A stretch of 64,000 nt of DNA, from contig NZ_BHXQ01000003.1 in assembly GCF_003990915.1 (NCBI RefSeq), positions 248,001 to 312,000 of the forward strand, given 5' to 3'. Source of the DNA: Chryseotalea sanaruensis. GTDB taxonomy: Bacteria; Bacteroidota; Bacteroidia; Cytophagales; Cyclobacteriaceae. Positions within the stretch are counted from its first letter, which is position 1. Every line of letters starts with the position of its first letter. The notes beneath the pieces were generated by a model. That model worked only from the letters and a program-made list of their open reading frames with translations, was not told the DNA's origin and ran no database searches. Made by a program: the position numbers and the translations under genes. Shown piece after piece: positions 26,731 through 35,210 of the stretch.

Positions 26731-27921
26731 TTAGGCTTTTCTCACCACCCTGGCCATATAAAAACCATCAAAGCCTTCACTCGGCCAAATGTGTTTTTCT
26801 TCTTCTAGTGTAAAATCAGGATTATTGGTTAAAAACTTTGCTACCTGTTTTTCATTTTCTGTTGGCATCAAACTGCAGGTGGAGTATACCAGTTTGCCAC
26901 CGGGCTTCACCATCATACTATAATCGTGCAAAATATTTTGCTGCAGGTCTATTACTTTTTCGATAAACTCAGTGGACAATTTCCATTTTGCATCCGGGTT
27001 TCTCCTAAGTACACCAAGTCCCGAACAAGGCACATCCAGCAACACACGATCGCCCATCTTTTCCATGCGCTTGATGGTTTTAGTAGACTCAATCACTCTA
27101 GTTTCTACATTGCCAACACCAGCACGTCTCGCACGCAATTTCAGCTCTGTCAATTTCCATTCTTCCGTATCCATAGAAATAATACGTCCCTTATTTTGCA
27201 TCAGGGCAGCCAGGTGAAGTGTCTTCCCTCCTGCTCCGGCACAGGCATCGATCACACGCATACCTGGTTCCACTTGTAGAAAAGGGGCAATAGCCTGCGA
27301 GCCGGCATCCTGCACTTCAAATAAACCTTCTTTAAATTGTGGGAGCTTAAAAACATTTTGTCGCTGTGCCAAAATCAAGGCCTCAGGATAACGTTCATCC
27401 AACGTTACCTCTACCTCTACTTCGGAGAATTCCCTGTATAACTTCTTAACATTCGTTTTCAAGCTATTCACACGCAACACTACACGCGCTTCTTCGTTCA
27501 GGGCTTTAAGCTCATCATGCCAGATTCTGCCCAATTCTTTTTCCCCTTGCTCGTCCATCCAATCCGGAATAGATTCTGCGATTTTTCTCACGGTTTTTAC
27601 TTCCTCCCACTTGCGCAAAATTGCCTTCCTGTTCAAGCCTTCAAACTCTACCCAATCCGGCAATTCCTGCTCGTTCATGGCGCACCAACCGCCCAACAAC
27701 TTCCAGTAGTCGTGCGGTCCACAAGGCGTAACTTCCATCAGCAAACGGTACCAGCGTACGATATCGTAGGTTGTTTCAGCAATAAAGCGCCTGTCGCGTG
27801 CACCCCACTTAGAATTTTGCTTCAGAATCTTCTCAATTACTTTATCGGCATATTTCTTGTCACCAAAAATCTGTGTCAGCGAGTCAATAACGGCCTGGGT
27901 GGTATTTTTATACAATTTCAC
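26731..27921 (-). CDS. RsmB/NOP-family rRNA m5C methyltransferase
   Basis: 396 residues, cytoplasmic. An N-terminal NusB-like helical region (residues 1-140, YKNTTQAVIDSL, then ARDRRFIAETTYDIVRWYR) precedes a class I methyltransferase domain. The SAM site is VIDACAGAGGKTLHLA. Both catalytic cysteines are present, in LDVPCSGLGVLRRNPD (motif IV) and YSTCSLMPTENE (motif VI). The start is a GTG at 27921, 57 bases from the divergent TPR-CHAT gene frame. It methylates a cytosine in rRNA, probably 16S; the exact position is not visible. It is a different gene from the fragment at the window start, which has an RsmF-type tail. Confidence 0.9.
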   Translation of the reverse strand: MKLYKNTTQAVIDSLTQIFGDKKYADKVIEKILKQNSKWGARDRRFIAETTYDIVRWYRLLMEVTPCGPHDYWKLLGGWCAMNEQELPDWVEFEGLNRKAILRKWEEVKTVRKIAESIPDWMDEQGEKELGRIWHDELKALNEEARVVLRVNSLKTNVKKLYREFSEVEVEVTLDERYPEALILAQRQNVFKLPQFKEGLFEVQDAGSQAIAPFLQVEPGMRVIDACAGAGGKTLHLAALMQNKGRIISMDTEEWKLTELKLRARRAGVGNVETRVIESTKTIKRMEKMGDRVLLDVPCSGLGVLRRNPDAKWKLSTEFIEKVIDLQQNILHDYSMMVKPGGKLVYSTCSLMPTENEKQVAKFLTNNPDFTLEEEKHIWPSEGFDGFYMARVVRKA

Positions 27922-27990
27922 GCTGCAAGATAGAAATAGTAATTGTGCTTTGTTTCATAACTTTACCATCGAATTTATATGTTTCTTAAA

Positions 27991-30831
27991 ATGAAATACC
28001 TATTCATCCTCTTATTTCCCGTTTGTGTGGTTGCACAAAGTCCGCTGCAAGGTTTAAAAAAAGCAGCCCTGGATAAAGCCAAAGGACTTGCCAGTAAAGA
28101 AAACCTGAACAAGGCTACTACCCTGTTGCTTAATGACCTCGATAAAACAAGGGCACAATTCGACTCAACAGACTTCGATTATTCTATCATTGTCACAGAC
28201 AACTCGGGGCTATTCGATGTAAAGGAAAAAGGTGAAAGAAATGCCAAGCTGATTACCAGCGCCAATCTTTATAATAAGTTCATGCAAAATGATGAGCTTA
28301 CTGAAATTGAAAAAGCACGAGCCCATCTGGAGTTCGGTGAAATCTTCTATGCACAAAATAAATACACTACGGCTGAAAACCGATTTACCTCAGCGCGTGA
28401 ATTATTTGAAAGCGGAAGCGGCACAGATGATATTGGATATCTGAAAACCATTGCCAATCAGGGTTTGCTATATGCTACCATGGGGCGCTTCACTCAGGCT
28501 GAAACTTATACTGCTGAAGCTTTAGATTTGCGTAAAACCAAACTTGGTGAAACCAACGCAGGTGTAGCAGCTTCTTATAACAACTATGCTGTACTGCGTT
28601 ATAATTTGGGTAAATACAATGAAGCAGAAAAAGATATAGAACAAGCATTGGCCATTTTAACGCAAAACAATTTAAAAGATGCCATGCAATATGCCATTGC
28701 GCTTAACAACCTGGCCATGCTTAAACAAACCATCGGGCGCTTTGATGATGCCATCAAAGATCTGAAAGAAGTGTTGAGCATTTCTGAAAAATTACAAAGC
28801 AGCAAATCTAAAAACCATTTGAAGTTTGTTTCAAATCTCGCACTACTCTACCAACAAACAGGCAAATACCCAGAGGCAGAAGCACTTTATCTAAGTGCGC
28901 AAAGTAGAATCAGCAAGACCAGTCCAGACTATGCAGCGCTCCTGAATAATTTGGCATTGTTATATCGTGCAATGGGGCAAGATGAAAAAGTTGAAGACCC
29001 ATTGGTAAAGGCATTGGCCATTTATAAAAGTAATGTAGGCGATGAAAGTCCGGTATATGCCAAAACACTTAACGACTTAGGAAACTTCTACAGAAGTAAA
29101 GAGCGCTATGCAGAGGCAGAACCACTTTTAACTAAGGCTTTAAGTATTCGTGAAAAAGCATTGGGTACAACGCATCCCTTATATGCCCAGTCGCAGGAGG
29201 ACCTGGCTATACACTATTGGAAAAAAGGCGAAATTGATAAAGCCTATACTTTGTATAAAGTGGTGATGGATCAATCGCTTGAGTTTATTAATCAATACTT
29301 TCCACCCATGAGCGAAGCGGAAAAAACCAAGTATTGGGATGTGCTTTCACCGCGTTTTCAACGTTTCTACAATTTTGCCAATGCATCTGCAGCCACCAAC
29401 AAAGAAGTGGTGAAAGATTTATACGATTACCATATCGCTACTAAAGCACTTTTACTAAGTTCCACCAATAAAATTAAGCAGAGTATTATTGCCAGTAAAG
29501 ATGCAGTGCTAATAACAGACTATTTCAAATGGCTCGATCAAAAAGAAACGCTGGCCCGTTATTATGCTTATACAAAAGAAGAACTGAAAGAGCAGAAAAT
29601 TAACCTCGACTCCACCGAGCGTGCAGCCAATACGTTGGAGAAGAGAATTTCTGAACGTTCTAAAGATTTTTCAGCAGGGTTTAGCAACCAAAAAATTACC
29701 CATGCTCAATTAAGTACTCTACTAAACGATCAAGAGGCCATTGTAGAAATTGTACGTGTGCGTATTTACAACCAAAGCTTTACCGATCAGGTTGCCTACC
29801 TGGCACTTGTGTTAACCAGGGGAGCAAAGGAACCCGTTTTAATTACACTTAATAATGGGAATCAACTCGAAACGCGTTATGCTAAATACTACCGAAACAC
29901 TATTCAACAAAAGCAGCCAGACAATGTCTCCTACGAACAATACTGGAGTAAAATAGAACCGGCATTGGCCGGTAAGAAAATTCTGTACTTGTCGTTAGAT
30001 GGCGCTTACAACCAACTGAATCTAAACACACTTAAGAAAGCTGATGGTGATTATTTAGTTAAGAAGTACGAGATGATCTTGTTGGGTAATTCCAAAGACC
30101 TGATCGCGATTAAAAGTCGTAAAGCAAGTACACCTAAAAAGAATGCCTTCCTGATTGGCTTCCCCGACTATGGCGGTCCGGAACTAACAAGCTTACCAGG
30201 AACCAAAACAGAACTCGATGGCATCAATAAAATGCTGAAGTTAAATGGCTACCAGGTTATACAGTTTACGCAAAAGGAAGCAAGCGAGAAAAACTTAAAA
30301 AACATCAAAGCACCGGAATTACTACACATTGCCACGCATGGTTATTTCTTGCAAGATGTAGAAGGTAAAGACGATGCCTATGGCATTAGTGCTGAAAATG
30401 CATTAGAGAATCCACTGCTGCGTTCAGGTTTGATGCTGGCCGGTGCCAGTAAAACAGTAAGCGGTGCAAGTGCACCTAGTTTGGAAAGTAACGACAATGG
30501 AGTGCTTACTGCCTACGAGGCCATGAACTTGAATTTAGAAGGCACACAATTAATAATCTTGAGTGCCTGCGAAACAGGTTTAGGCGATGTTAAGAATGGC
30601 GAGGGCGTTTACGGTTTACAACGTGCTTTTTTAGTGGCCGGTGCGGACGCCTTGATTATGAGCTTGTGGAAAGTAGATGATGCCGCAACCCAACTGCTGA
30701 TGACTAACTTCTACACAAACTGGATAAAGCTACGTGATAAACAAAAAGCATTTAAGCAGGCACAACTACAGCTCATGACTAAATACAAAGAACCATATTA
30801 TTGGGGTGCTTTTATTATGATTGGTAACTAA
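27991..30831 (+). CDS. Exported TPR-CHAT protein
   Basis: About 946 residues. A signal peptide (MKYLFILLFPVCVVAQ) is followed by at least seven tetratricopeptide-type repeats (residues about 95-440, for example YNNYAVLRYNLGKYNEAEKD and LLYRAMGQDEKVEDPL), a helical linker, and a C-terminal CHAT (caspase HetF-associated with TPR) domain. The presumed His is in LLHIATHGYF near residue 782 and the Cys in LSACETGLGD near residue 860, so the clan CD peptidase dyad is intact. I chose the ATG at 27991; another at 27979 adds four residues. Substrate unknown. The next gene's frame overlaps its end, and the two may be co-transcribed. Confidence 0.92.
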   Translation: MKYLFILLFPVCVVAQSPLQGLKKAALDKAKGLASKENLNKATTLLLNDLDKTRAQFDSTDFDYSIIVTDNSGLFDVKEKGERNAKLITSANLYNKFMQNDELTEIEKARAHLEFGEIFYAQNKYTTAENRFTSARELFESGSGTDDIGYLKTIANQGLLYATMGRFTQAETYTAEALDLRKTKLGETNAGVAASYNNYAVLRYNLGKYNEAEKDIEQALAILTQNNLKDAMQYAIALNNLAMLKQTIGRFDDAIKDLKEVLSISEKLQSSKSKNHLKFVSNLALLYQQTGKYPEAEALYLSAQSRISKTSPDYAALLNNLALLYRAMGQDEKVEDPLVKALAIYKSNVGDESPVYAKTLNDLGNFYRSKERYAEAEPLLTKALSIREKALGTTHPLYAQSQEDLAIHYWKKGEIDKAYTLYKVVMDQSLEFINQYFPPMSEAEKTKYWDVLSPRFQRFYNFANASAATNKEVVKDLYDYHIATKALLLSSTNKIKQSIIASKDAVLITDYFKWLDQKETLARYYAYTKEELKEQKINLDSTERAANTLEKRISERSKDFSAGFSNQKITHAQLSTLLNDQEAIVEIVRVRIYNQSFTDQVAYLALVLTRGAKEPVLITLNNGNQLETRYAKYYRNTIQQKQPDNVSYEQYWSKIEPALAGKKILYLSLDGAYNQLNLNTLKKADGDYLVKKYEMILLGNSKDLIAIKSRKASTPKKNAFLIGFPDYGGPELTSLPGTKTELDGINKMLKLNGYQVIQFTQKEASEKNLKNIKAPELLHIATHGYFLQDVEGKDDAYGISAENALENPLLRSGLMLAGASKTVSGASAPSLESNDNGVLTAYEAMNLNLEGTQLIILSACETGLGDVKNGEGVYGLQRAFLVAGADALIMSLWKVDDAATQLLMTNFYTNWIKLRDKQKAFKQAQLQLMTKYKEPYYWGAFIMIGN

Positions 30832-30862
30832 ACAGAAATGGTTGCAACAGTCTCGTGTATTC

Positions 30863-31411
30863 ATGAATAATAAAGTCCAGCATTACCGTAACAGACTAGG
30901 CCTCACGCAATCTGAACTTGCACAGAAGTCTGGTTTATCGCTAAGAACAATACAACGCATCGAAGCCGGGTTGGAGCCCAAAGGTTTTACGCTAAAAAGT
31001 ATTACTAAGGCATTGGAGATAGAAAGCACTGATCTATTGGAAGAGCACACTACTGATACCAGTGTTGATATTGCACAAGCGAAACTGATAAACATTGCGT
31101 CATTGGCCTATTGGGTATTGCCTTTCGGAAACATTATTGTGCCATCAATCCTGATCTACAAACAATCTGGCAGCGATACGCGGAAAATCGGATTGAACAT
31201 GTTGAGTATCCAAATACTCTGGACGCTTTTAACGTCAGCCTTGCTTTTGCTTAGTCCGGCTATACAAGTCAGGCTTGCAACAACTGTCCCCATTATTTTC
31301 GTGGTTCTCTTTTCTATGTTTTGCTTAAATGCTTTCATCATCATATTAAATGCCATCGAGTTGAACAGAAGCGGCAAACCTTACATACTGCTGAAATACA
31401 GCTTGTTGTGA
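30863..31411 (+). CDS. XRE-type HTH protein with membrane domain
   Basis: 182 residues. An N-terminal lambda-repressor-like HTH (VQHYRNRLGLTQSELAQKSG then LSLRTIQRIEAGLEPKGFT) is followed by about four hydrophobic segments (residues about 85-180). This HTH plus DUF4870-like membrane-tail layout is frequent in Bacteroidota and suggests a membrane-tethered regulator. The ATG at 30863 puts it 31 bases after the TPR-CHAT stop; an upstream TTG would overlap that gene but is less likely. No catalytic or ligand motif is visible. Confidence 0.8.
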   Translation: MNNKVQHYRNRLGLTQSELAQKSGLSLRTIQRIEAGLEPKGFTLKSITKALEIESTDLLEEHTTDTSVDIAQAKLINIASLAYWVLPFGNIIVPSILIYKQSGSDTRKIGLNMLSIQILWTLLTSALLLLSPAIQVRLATTVPIIFVVLFSMFCLNAFIIILNAIELNRSGKPYILLKYSLL

Positions 31412-31494
31412 ATCTGGCGTAAAACTGGCGCTTAATTGACGCAACGGTTTTGCTCTCAAAACAATTTCTTTTGATGAGCATTGCCAAAAAAAGT

Positions 31495-32448
31495 ATGAAA
31501 ATCATCAAAAGGATCTTAATTGCTGTGGCAGGCCTTATTGTGCTGTCACTATTCGGAGGGTATTTCTATTTCGAGAAGAAGTTTACACCCAAAATCAATA
31601 ACCTCACAGTAGAGAATAGTAGTGGTTACATTCCCATTTTTTGGGAGCGTAGTCAGGATAGTGATATGTCAGCCTTGCTTTTACCTGTTAAAATTAAGGG
31701 CGTAAACATTCCTTTGTATATGCAGTTGGACTGTGGTTCGCCTAATACAATATTTTATTCCCGAGCAATGGAGTCCCTTATGCTAAACTTTCCAGCATCA
31801 ATTCAACCAGCAGATAGTCTACACCACATATCATTATCCTATACACTAGGCAATTTAATTATTTCATCCAATCAGTTTGCTATGATAGAATATGGTCAAG
31901 CCATAAATGCAGACACTCCTGATTCTATACACATTATTGGAACTATTGGTACTGATCTGATGGAAAAGCGAATCACCATACTGGATTTCAAAAACAATAA
32001 TTGTGCGTTCACAACTGCCATGCCTGATGGTATTGAAGAAGCAGAACTTCAACAGTTTACGTTCAAAAAAAGAAGAATTATGTTACCTGGAAAAATCGAT
32101 CAGGAAGAAATGTCATTTCTTTTTGATACAGGAACCAGTGCATACTCACTGATTACCAGTCAGAATCTTTTTGAAAAATATTCAACTAAAAACGGTAATG
32201 AAGTTTTAAGCACTGGCAATTCGTGGGGCAATACATTAACTGTTCATACTAAGGAGTCAAATAAAGTAATTGACTTTGGCTCTACCATCACACCAATAGC
32301 AAACGTTACTTTTATTGAAGGAACTTCATTCTTGCAAAATTTACTCATGCGATTTTCCGAAATGGATGGAATGATTGGTAACAAACTTTTCAAAGACAAA
32401 GTAGTTGTGTTGAATTGTGCGCATGAGAAATTTGCCATTATTGAATAA
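31495..32448 (+). CDS. Membrane-anchored aspartic-protease-like protein
   Basis: About 317 residues. A basic N-terminus and one transmembrane segment (RILIAVAGLIVLSLFGGYFY) anchor a periplasmic domain. Two aspartyl-protease-type motifs occur, LQLDCGSPNT-like (read as MQLDCGSPNTIFYS, near residue 80) and FLFDTGTSAYSLIT (near residue 210), so it looks like a two-lobed pepsin-type arrangement rather than a single retropepsin lobe. In the first motif Cys replaces the usual Thr after Asp. I chose the ATG at 31495; in-frame ATG 31474 and TTG 31450 exist. Activity is unproven. Confidence 0.65.
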   Translation: MKIIKRILIAVAGLIVLSLFGGYFYFEKKFTPKINNLTVENSSGYIPIFWERSQDSDMSALLLPVKIKGVNIPLYMQLDCGSPNTIFYSRAMESLMLNFPASIQPADSLHHISLSYTLGNLIISSNQFAMIEYGQAINADTPDSIHIIGTIGTDLMEKRITILDFKNNNCAFTTAMPDGIEEAELQQFTFKKRRIMLPGKIDQEEMSFLFDTGTSAYSLITSQNLFEKYSTKNGNEVLSTGNSWGNTLTVHTKESNKVIDFGSTITPIANVTFIEGTSFLQNLLMRFSEMDGMIGNKLFKDKVVVLNCAHEKFAIIE

Positions 32449-32490
32449 TTTACAATAGTAGCGCCAATTTCTAAAAATCATTTCTCACTC

Positions 32491-32528
32491 AAGTCTCTGG
32501 TATATCTGGTATTATACCAGAGACTTTT
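32491..32528. terminator. Bidirectional intrinsic terminator
   Basis: A perfect 14-bp stem (AAGTCTCTGGTATA at 32491-32504 with its complement at 32513-32526), an 8-base loop and trailing T residues on the plus strand. It lies between the convergent aspartic-protease-like gene and the ABC permease gene and could end both transcripts. Confidence 0.85.
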
Positions 32529-32548
32529 AACATTCAGTGATTCATTAA

Positions 32549-33652
32549 TTACTCAATCTTCGGCTGATAACGGTAGTAGTAATGATGAAAAGAGAAAAAT
32601 GAAATACTTACTAAACAAACCGCCAATGGCACAATCAGCTTGCTAAGAACCATCATAAAACAAAAAATAAACAGCACCATTATAAAATGAATCAGATAGT
32701 CCGGATTTCGGTTGCTTTTATAAAGGTATGTATGGAAACATAGTAGAAAGCAAGACGATAATAGAGCCAGCAATGGCAGTTGAAAGAGATTAATACCTCG
32801 CCCAAGTGTACCTACCAACAAGATTACTTCCGGTATAAAAAGAATAGTATAAAGTAAAAAGTACGATGAATAGGTTCTAAACCTTGATATTGGCAGGTTC
32901 CTTGTCCATGTAAGTTTCAGATCTTCATATGATTTCAGTTTAATCGCAATAAAAGTATGTGAAAGTACAGCAAAGAGCCATGCAAGAGCGATAATACGAA
33001 AGTCATCTCCTTCCACTAATGTTTCTTTTACTACATAAATCAAAGCGATGGAGAAAAACTTACTCAATGCAATAGCCATCTTCTCTTTGTGCAATAGATA
33101 ATTCCAATAAATGCCCGACAGTCCTTTTAAAAATGTAAAAGAGAAAACCGGAAGCTTGATAAAGGGAGGAATATGCTTTCTATGAAAAAATGAAGTTAAA
33201 CTGTAGGCAGTGATTGCAAGAAGACAAATTTGAAATGAAAAAATAGTCAGACACTGCCAATAAAATCCATTTACAAGTGCAATAGAAAAAATGGCAATGC
33301 TATAAAGAAATACCGGCAAAAACGTGAGGGAACATAAGATAAAGAAGTATAGGAAGTTTTTTGTTTTTGATAATAGGGCCAGTTCATTCAATATCTGGTA
33401 ATCATTTTGATTAAGGAGTTTTAGGAAAAATAATAATACTTTTACTTGATACAGCAGCCATAATGCCAATACTACTAGTAAAAATATTGTGGATGTGAGC
33501 ACACCATAGATCAGGGATTGGTGATAATACACTACCTGCGATGATTCGACCACCCCGAACATGATAAAAAATACAAAAAAGAAAATGCCAGCATGGCTTT
33601 TATAAAAAGGAGTTGCCAGACTCCTGATCAATAGATGCAACACCATATTCAT
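32549..33652 (-). CDS. ABC-type exporter membrane subunit (putative)
   Basis: 367 residues with about ten hydrophobic segments and no signature I can assign to a named family. Its start overlaps the stop of the preceding ABC ATPase gene by four bases (ATGA type), which makes it the membrane partner of that ATPase. Such ATPase plus unclassified permease pairs occur across Bacteroidota; the substrate is unknown. The bidirectional terminator at 32491-32528 follows it. Confidence 0.7.
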   Translation of the reverse strand: MNMVLHLLIRSLATPFYKSHAGIFFFVFFIMFGVVESSQVVYYHQSLIYGVLTSTIFLLVVLALWLLYQVKVLLFFLKLLNQNDYQILNELALLSKTKNFLYFFILCSLTFLPVFLYSIAIFSIALVNGFYWQCLTIFSFQICLLAITAYSLTSFFHRKHIPPFIKLPVFSFTFLKGLSGIYWNYLLHKEKMAIALSKFFSIALIYVVKETLVEGDDFRIIALAWLFAVLSHTFIAIKLKSYEDLKLTWTRNLPISRFRTYSSYFLLYTILFIPEVILLVGTLGRGINLFQLPLLALLSSCFLLCFHTYLYKSNRNPDYLIHFIMVLFIFCFMMVLSKLIVPLAVCLVSISFFSFHHYYYRYQPKIE

Positions 33653-34281
33653 AGCAATGTAAAATTTGCGCTGTGGTTTTCAATTTTTAAAACACCTTTA
33701 CAGACAAAATGAGTCTCCGGCAATTGTTGATGCGAACTGATGATGAAGGATACACCAGCCTCGCACCGTTGACTAATTAAAGAAAGCAGTTTCGGCATAA
33801 ACTCATCATCTATGGTTATTAATGGTTCATCAAGCAGAATCAGCTTCATATCACCAATGAAAGTCATTAGCAAAGAAAGTTTTTTTAGCATACCGCTTGA
33901 ATAAGTTCCCACCGGATACTTGATAAAGTCAGCGATGTCAAGGTGAGCCAGTAAATCGTCCACTTGTTGATTAGAAGCTTGTCGTGTCTGCTGTACAAAG
34001 CGGATCAATTCAGTTCCTGTTAAAAATTCTGGAAACAGCGGTTCAGCTTCGGCATAAGAAACCAACTTTCGATAGGCAATGGGTTTGCTCTTTAAGTTTA
34101 CGCTATCGACACTAACTTCACCATCAAAGGGATTAATTCCGGCTATGATTTTCATCAAAGTGGTTTTACCTGACCCATTACCACCTTTCAACCAATGAAT
34201 ACCTTCAGGTATTTCAAGATGAGCAAAGTTTAGAATGGTTCTTGAACTATAATCTTTTTTAATATGACTAAGAATAATCAT
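33649..34281 (-). CDS. ABC transporter ATP-binding protein
   Basis: 210 residues, cytoplasmic ATPase. Walker A is LKGGNGSGKTTLMKI near residue 37, the signature motif is YSSGMLKKLSLL, Walker B is LILLDEPLITID and the switch His is in FIISSHQQ. The family is that of CcmA/antibiotic-exporter type single-domain ATPases. ATG at 34281; a TTG one codon earlier is possible. It is co-translated with the permease-like gene downstream. Confidence 0.92.
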   Translation of the reverse strand: MIILSHIKKDYSSRTILNFAHLEIPEGIHWLKGGNGSGKTTLMKIIAGINPFDGEVSVDSVNLKSKPIAYRKLVSYAEAEPLFPEFLTGTELIRFVQQTRQASNQQVDDLLAHLDIADFIKYPVGTYSSGMLKKLSLLMTFIGDMKLILLDEPLITIDDEFMPKLLSLISQRCEAGVSFIISSHQQLPETHFVCKGVLKIENHSANFTLL

Positions 34282-34406
34282 CAACTTATCGTATTTCCTA
34301 AAAATACTAAAAGATAGCTGTTCGTATAGTTAAGCAGGCAGCGCACAAAAGTGTAATGGATGTATTCAACCATTCGTTTTGGAAGGCATATCTAGGTTTA
34401 AGGCAA

Positions 34407-34438
34407 TAAAAAAAGCCTCATCGGACAGATGAGGCTTT
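34407..34438 (-). terminator. Intrinsic terminator of tRNA-Leu
   Basis: On the minus strand AAAGCCTCATC and GATGAGGCTTT form an 11-bp stem with a 5-base loop, followed by a run of T residues. It begins 2 bases after the tRNA 3' end. Confidence 0.9.
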
Positions 34439-34439
34439 G

Positions 34440-34521
34440 TGCCCAGGACTGGACTCGAACCAGCACACCTTACGGAACCACCCCCTCAAAGTGGCGTGTC
34501 TACCAATTTCACCACCTGGGC
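34440..34521 (-). tRNA. tRNA-Leu (anticodon GAG)
   Basis: 82 nucleotides on the minus strand. The acceptor arm GCCCAGG pairs with CCTGGGC, discriminator base A. The anticodon stem CCACT/GGTGG encloses the loop TTGAGGG, giving anticodon GAG. A long variable arm (GTTCCGTAAGGTGT region) and the T arm CTGGTTCGAGTCCAG complete a class II leucine tRNA. The CCA end is not encoded. Its first 13 bases also encode the last residues and stop codon of the GIY-YIG protein upstream. Confidence 0.95.
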
Positions 34522-34760
34522 AATGTTTTTAAATTTTTCAAAAACTCCTTTCCTATCCCACTTTTCAAATATATCTCACGCTTCCTAGCTTCTACTCTTG
34601 TTGGAAAACTTTCTACAAAAACTACATCGAATGGTCGATAAGCTTTCGTTGTCCTATTTTGGCCAGTATTATGTTCTCCCACCCTCCTATCAACATCGTT
34701 TGTTAACCCTACATAAATGTAAGCCCGCGACAAACTCTTTAATGCATAAACAAAAAACAT
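34509..34760 (-). CDS. GIY-YIG endonuclease-like protein fused into tRNA-Leu
   Basis: 83 residues, a complete single-domain GIY-YIG protein: VYALKS for GIY, YIYVGLT for YIG, then the conserved Arg in DRRVGEHNTGQN and the metal-binding Glu in RVEARKREIYLKSG. I chose the ATG at 34760; a TTG two codons earlier is also open. The last codons (LPRW and the TGA stop) are read from the first 13 bases of tRNA-Leu. The protein resembles single-domain UvrC-N-like nucleases that are common beside RNA genes in Bacteroidota. A second, broken copy of the tRNA 5' half flanks its other end. Confidence 0.9.
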   Translation of the reverse strand: MFFVYALKSLSRAYIYVGLTNDVDRRVGEHNTGQNRTTKAYRPFDVVFVESFPTRVEARKREIYLKSGIGKEFLKNLKTLPRW

Positions 34761-34802
34761 ATGCAAAAGATATATATTCTGTTTATCAAATCACATTCCC
34801 CT

Positions 34803-34866
34803 ACCCCCTCAAAGTGGCGTGTCTACCAATCCTGCCTGCCGGCAGGCAGGTTCACCCCTGGGCAAA
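34803..34866 (-). pseudogene. tRNA-Leu 5'-half remnant, interrupted by a palindrome
   Basis: 34803-34830 is identical to 28 bases of the intact tRNA-Leu (34480-34507), covering D arm to anticodon stem. After a 20-base insertion, 34851-34866 continues as the D-arm/acceptor 5' sequence with one base deleted. The similarity stops at the 3' side of the anticodon stem, so only the 5' half of a former tRNA-Leu gene is left. Confidence 0.85.
34831..34850. repeat. 20-bp perfect palindrome inserted in the tRNA remnant
   Basis: CCTGCCTGCCGGCAGGCAGG is its own reverse complement. It is inserted cleanly between two bases that are adjacent in the intact tRNA, with no target duplication. It resembles a dispersed REP-like palindrome; a half copy (GGCAGG) adjoins the second remnant at 34911-34916. 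Confidence 0.85.
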
Positions 34867-34910
34867 TACAATTCAAAACAAACTCTTCTAAAATCAAGTA
34901 TCAGCAAAAA

Positions 34911-34930
34911 GGCAGGTTCACCACCTGAGT
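34911..34930 (-). pseudogene. Second, shorter tRNA-Leu remnant
   Basis: GGCAGG, the second half of the palindrome, is followed by TTCACCACCTG (34917-34927), the acceptor/D-arm 5' end of tRNA-Leu. It keeps the A that remnant 1 lost. It suggests an earlier rearrangement at the same place. Confidence 0.55.
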
Positions 34931-35059
34931 CTATGCTAAAACTCCATTTTAGCGGGTCGCAAATGTAAAAAGCTTTACAGAGATAAACAATTACTTAACT
35001 CAGGATAAACTTTTCTTAATATCACTTGACTTTATGAAAAAGATATCCATACCTTAGTG

Positions 35060-35140
35060 TTCCGCATTTAGGAGCCCATCTAAATTTTCCTAATTGCTGC
35101 ACAACGAGTGTAAAAGCTGTCTCAGGCGGAGGCAGCTTTT
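35060..35140 (+). ncRNA. Candidate small RNA ending in a strong terminator
   Basis: Between the tRNA remnants and the Rrf2 gene a terminator-type hairpin (35112-35140, AAAAGCTGTCTC with GAGGCAGCTTTT) ends in a T-rich run, although no plus-strand gene precedes it. A second stem TTAGGA/TCCTAA lies upstream at about 35066-35094. A TTGAC at about 35028 and TACCTTAG near 35051 could be promoter elements. Together they outline a possible 80-base transcript. No family is recognised; the terminator is firm, the RNA is inferred. Confidence 0.35.
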
Positions 35141-35210
35141 ATAATTTACGGCCCTCCCCAGAATCCTTCAAAACTTTTACTATTCTAAGCTAAAGCCTAT
35201 CTTGCCAAGC

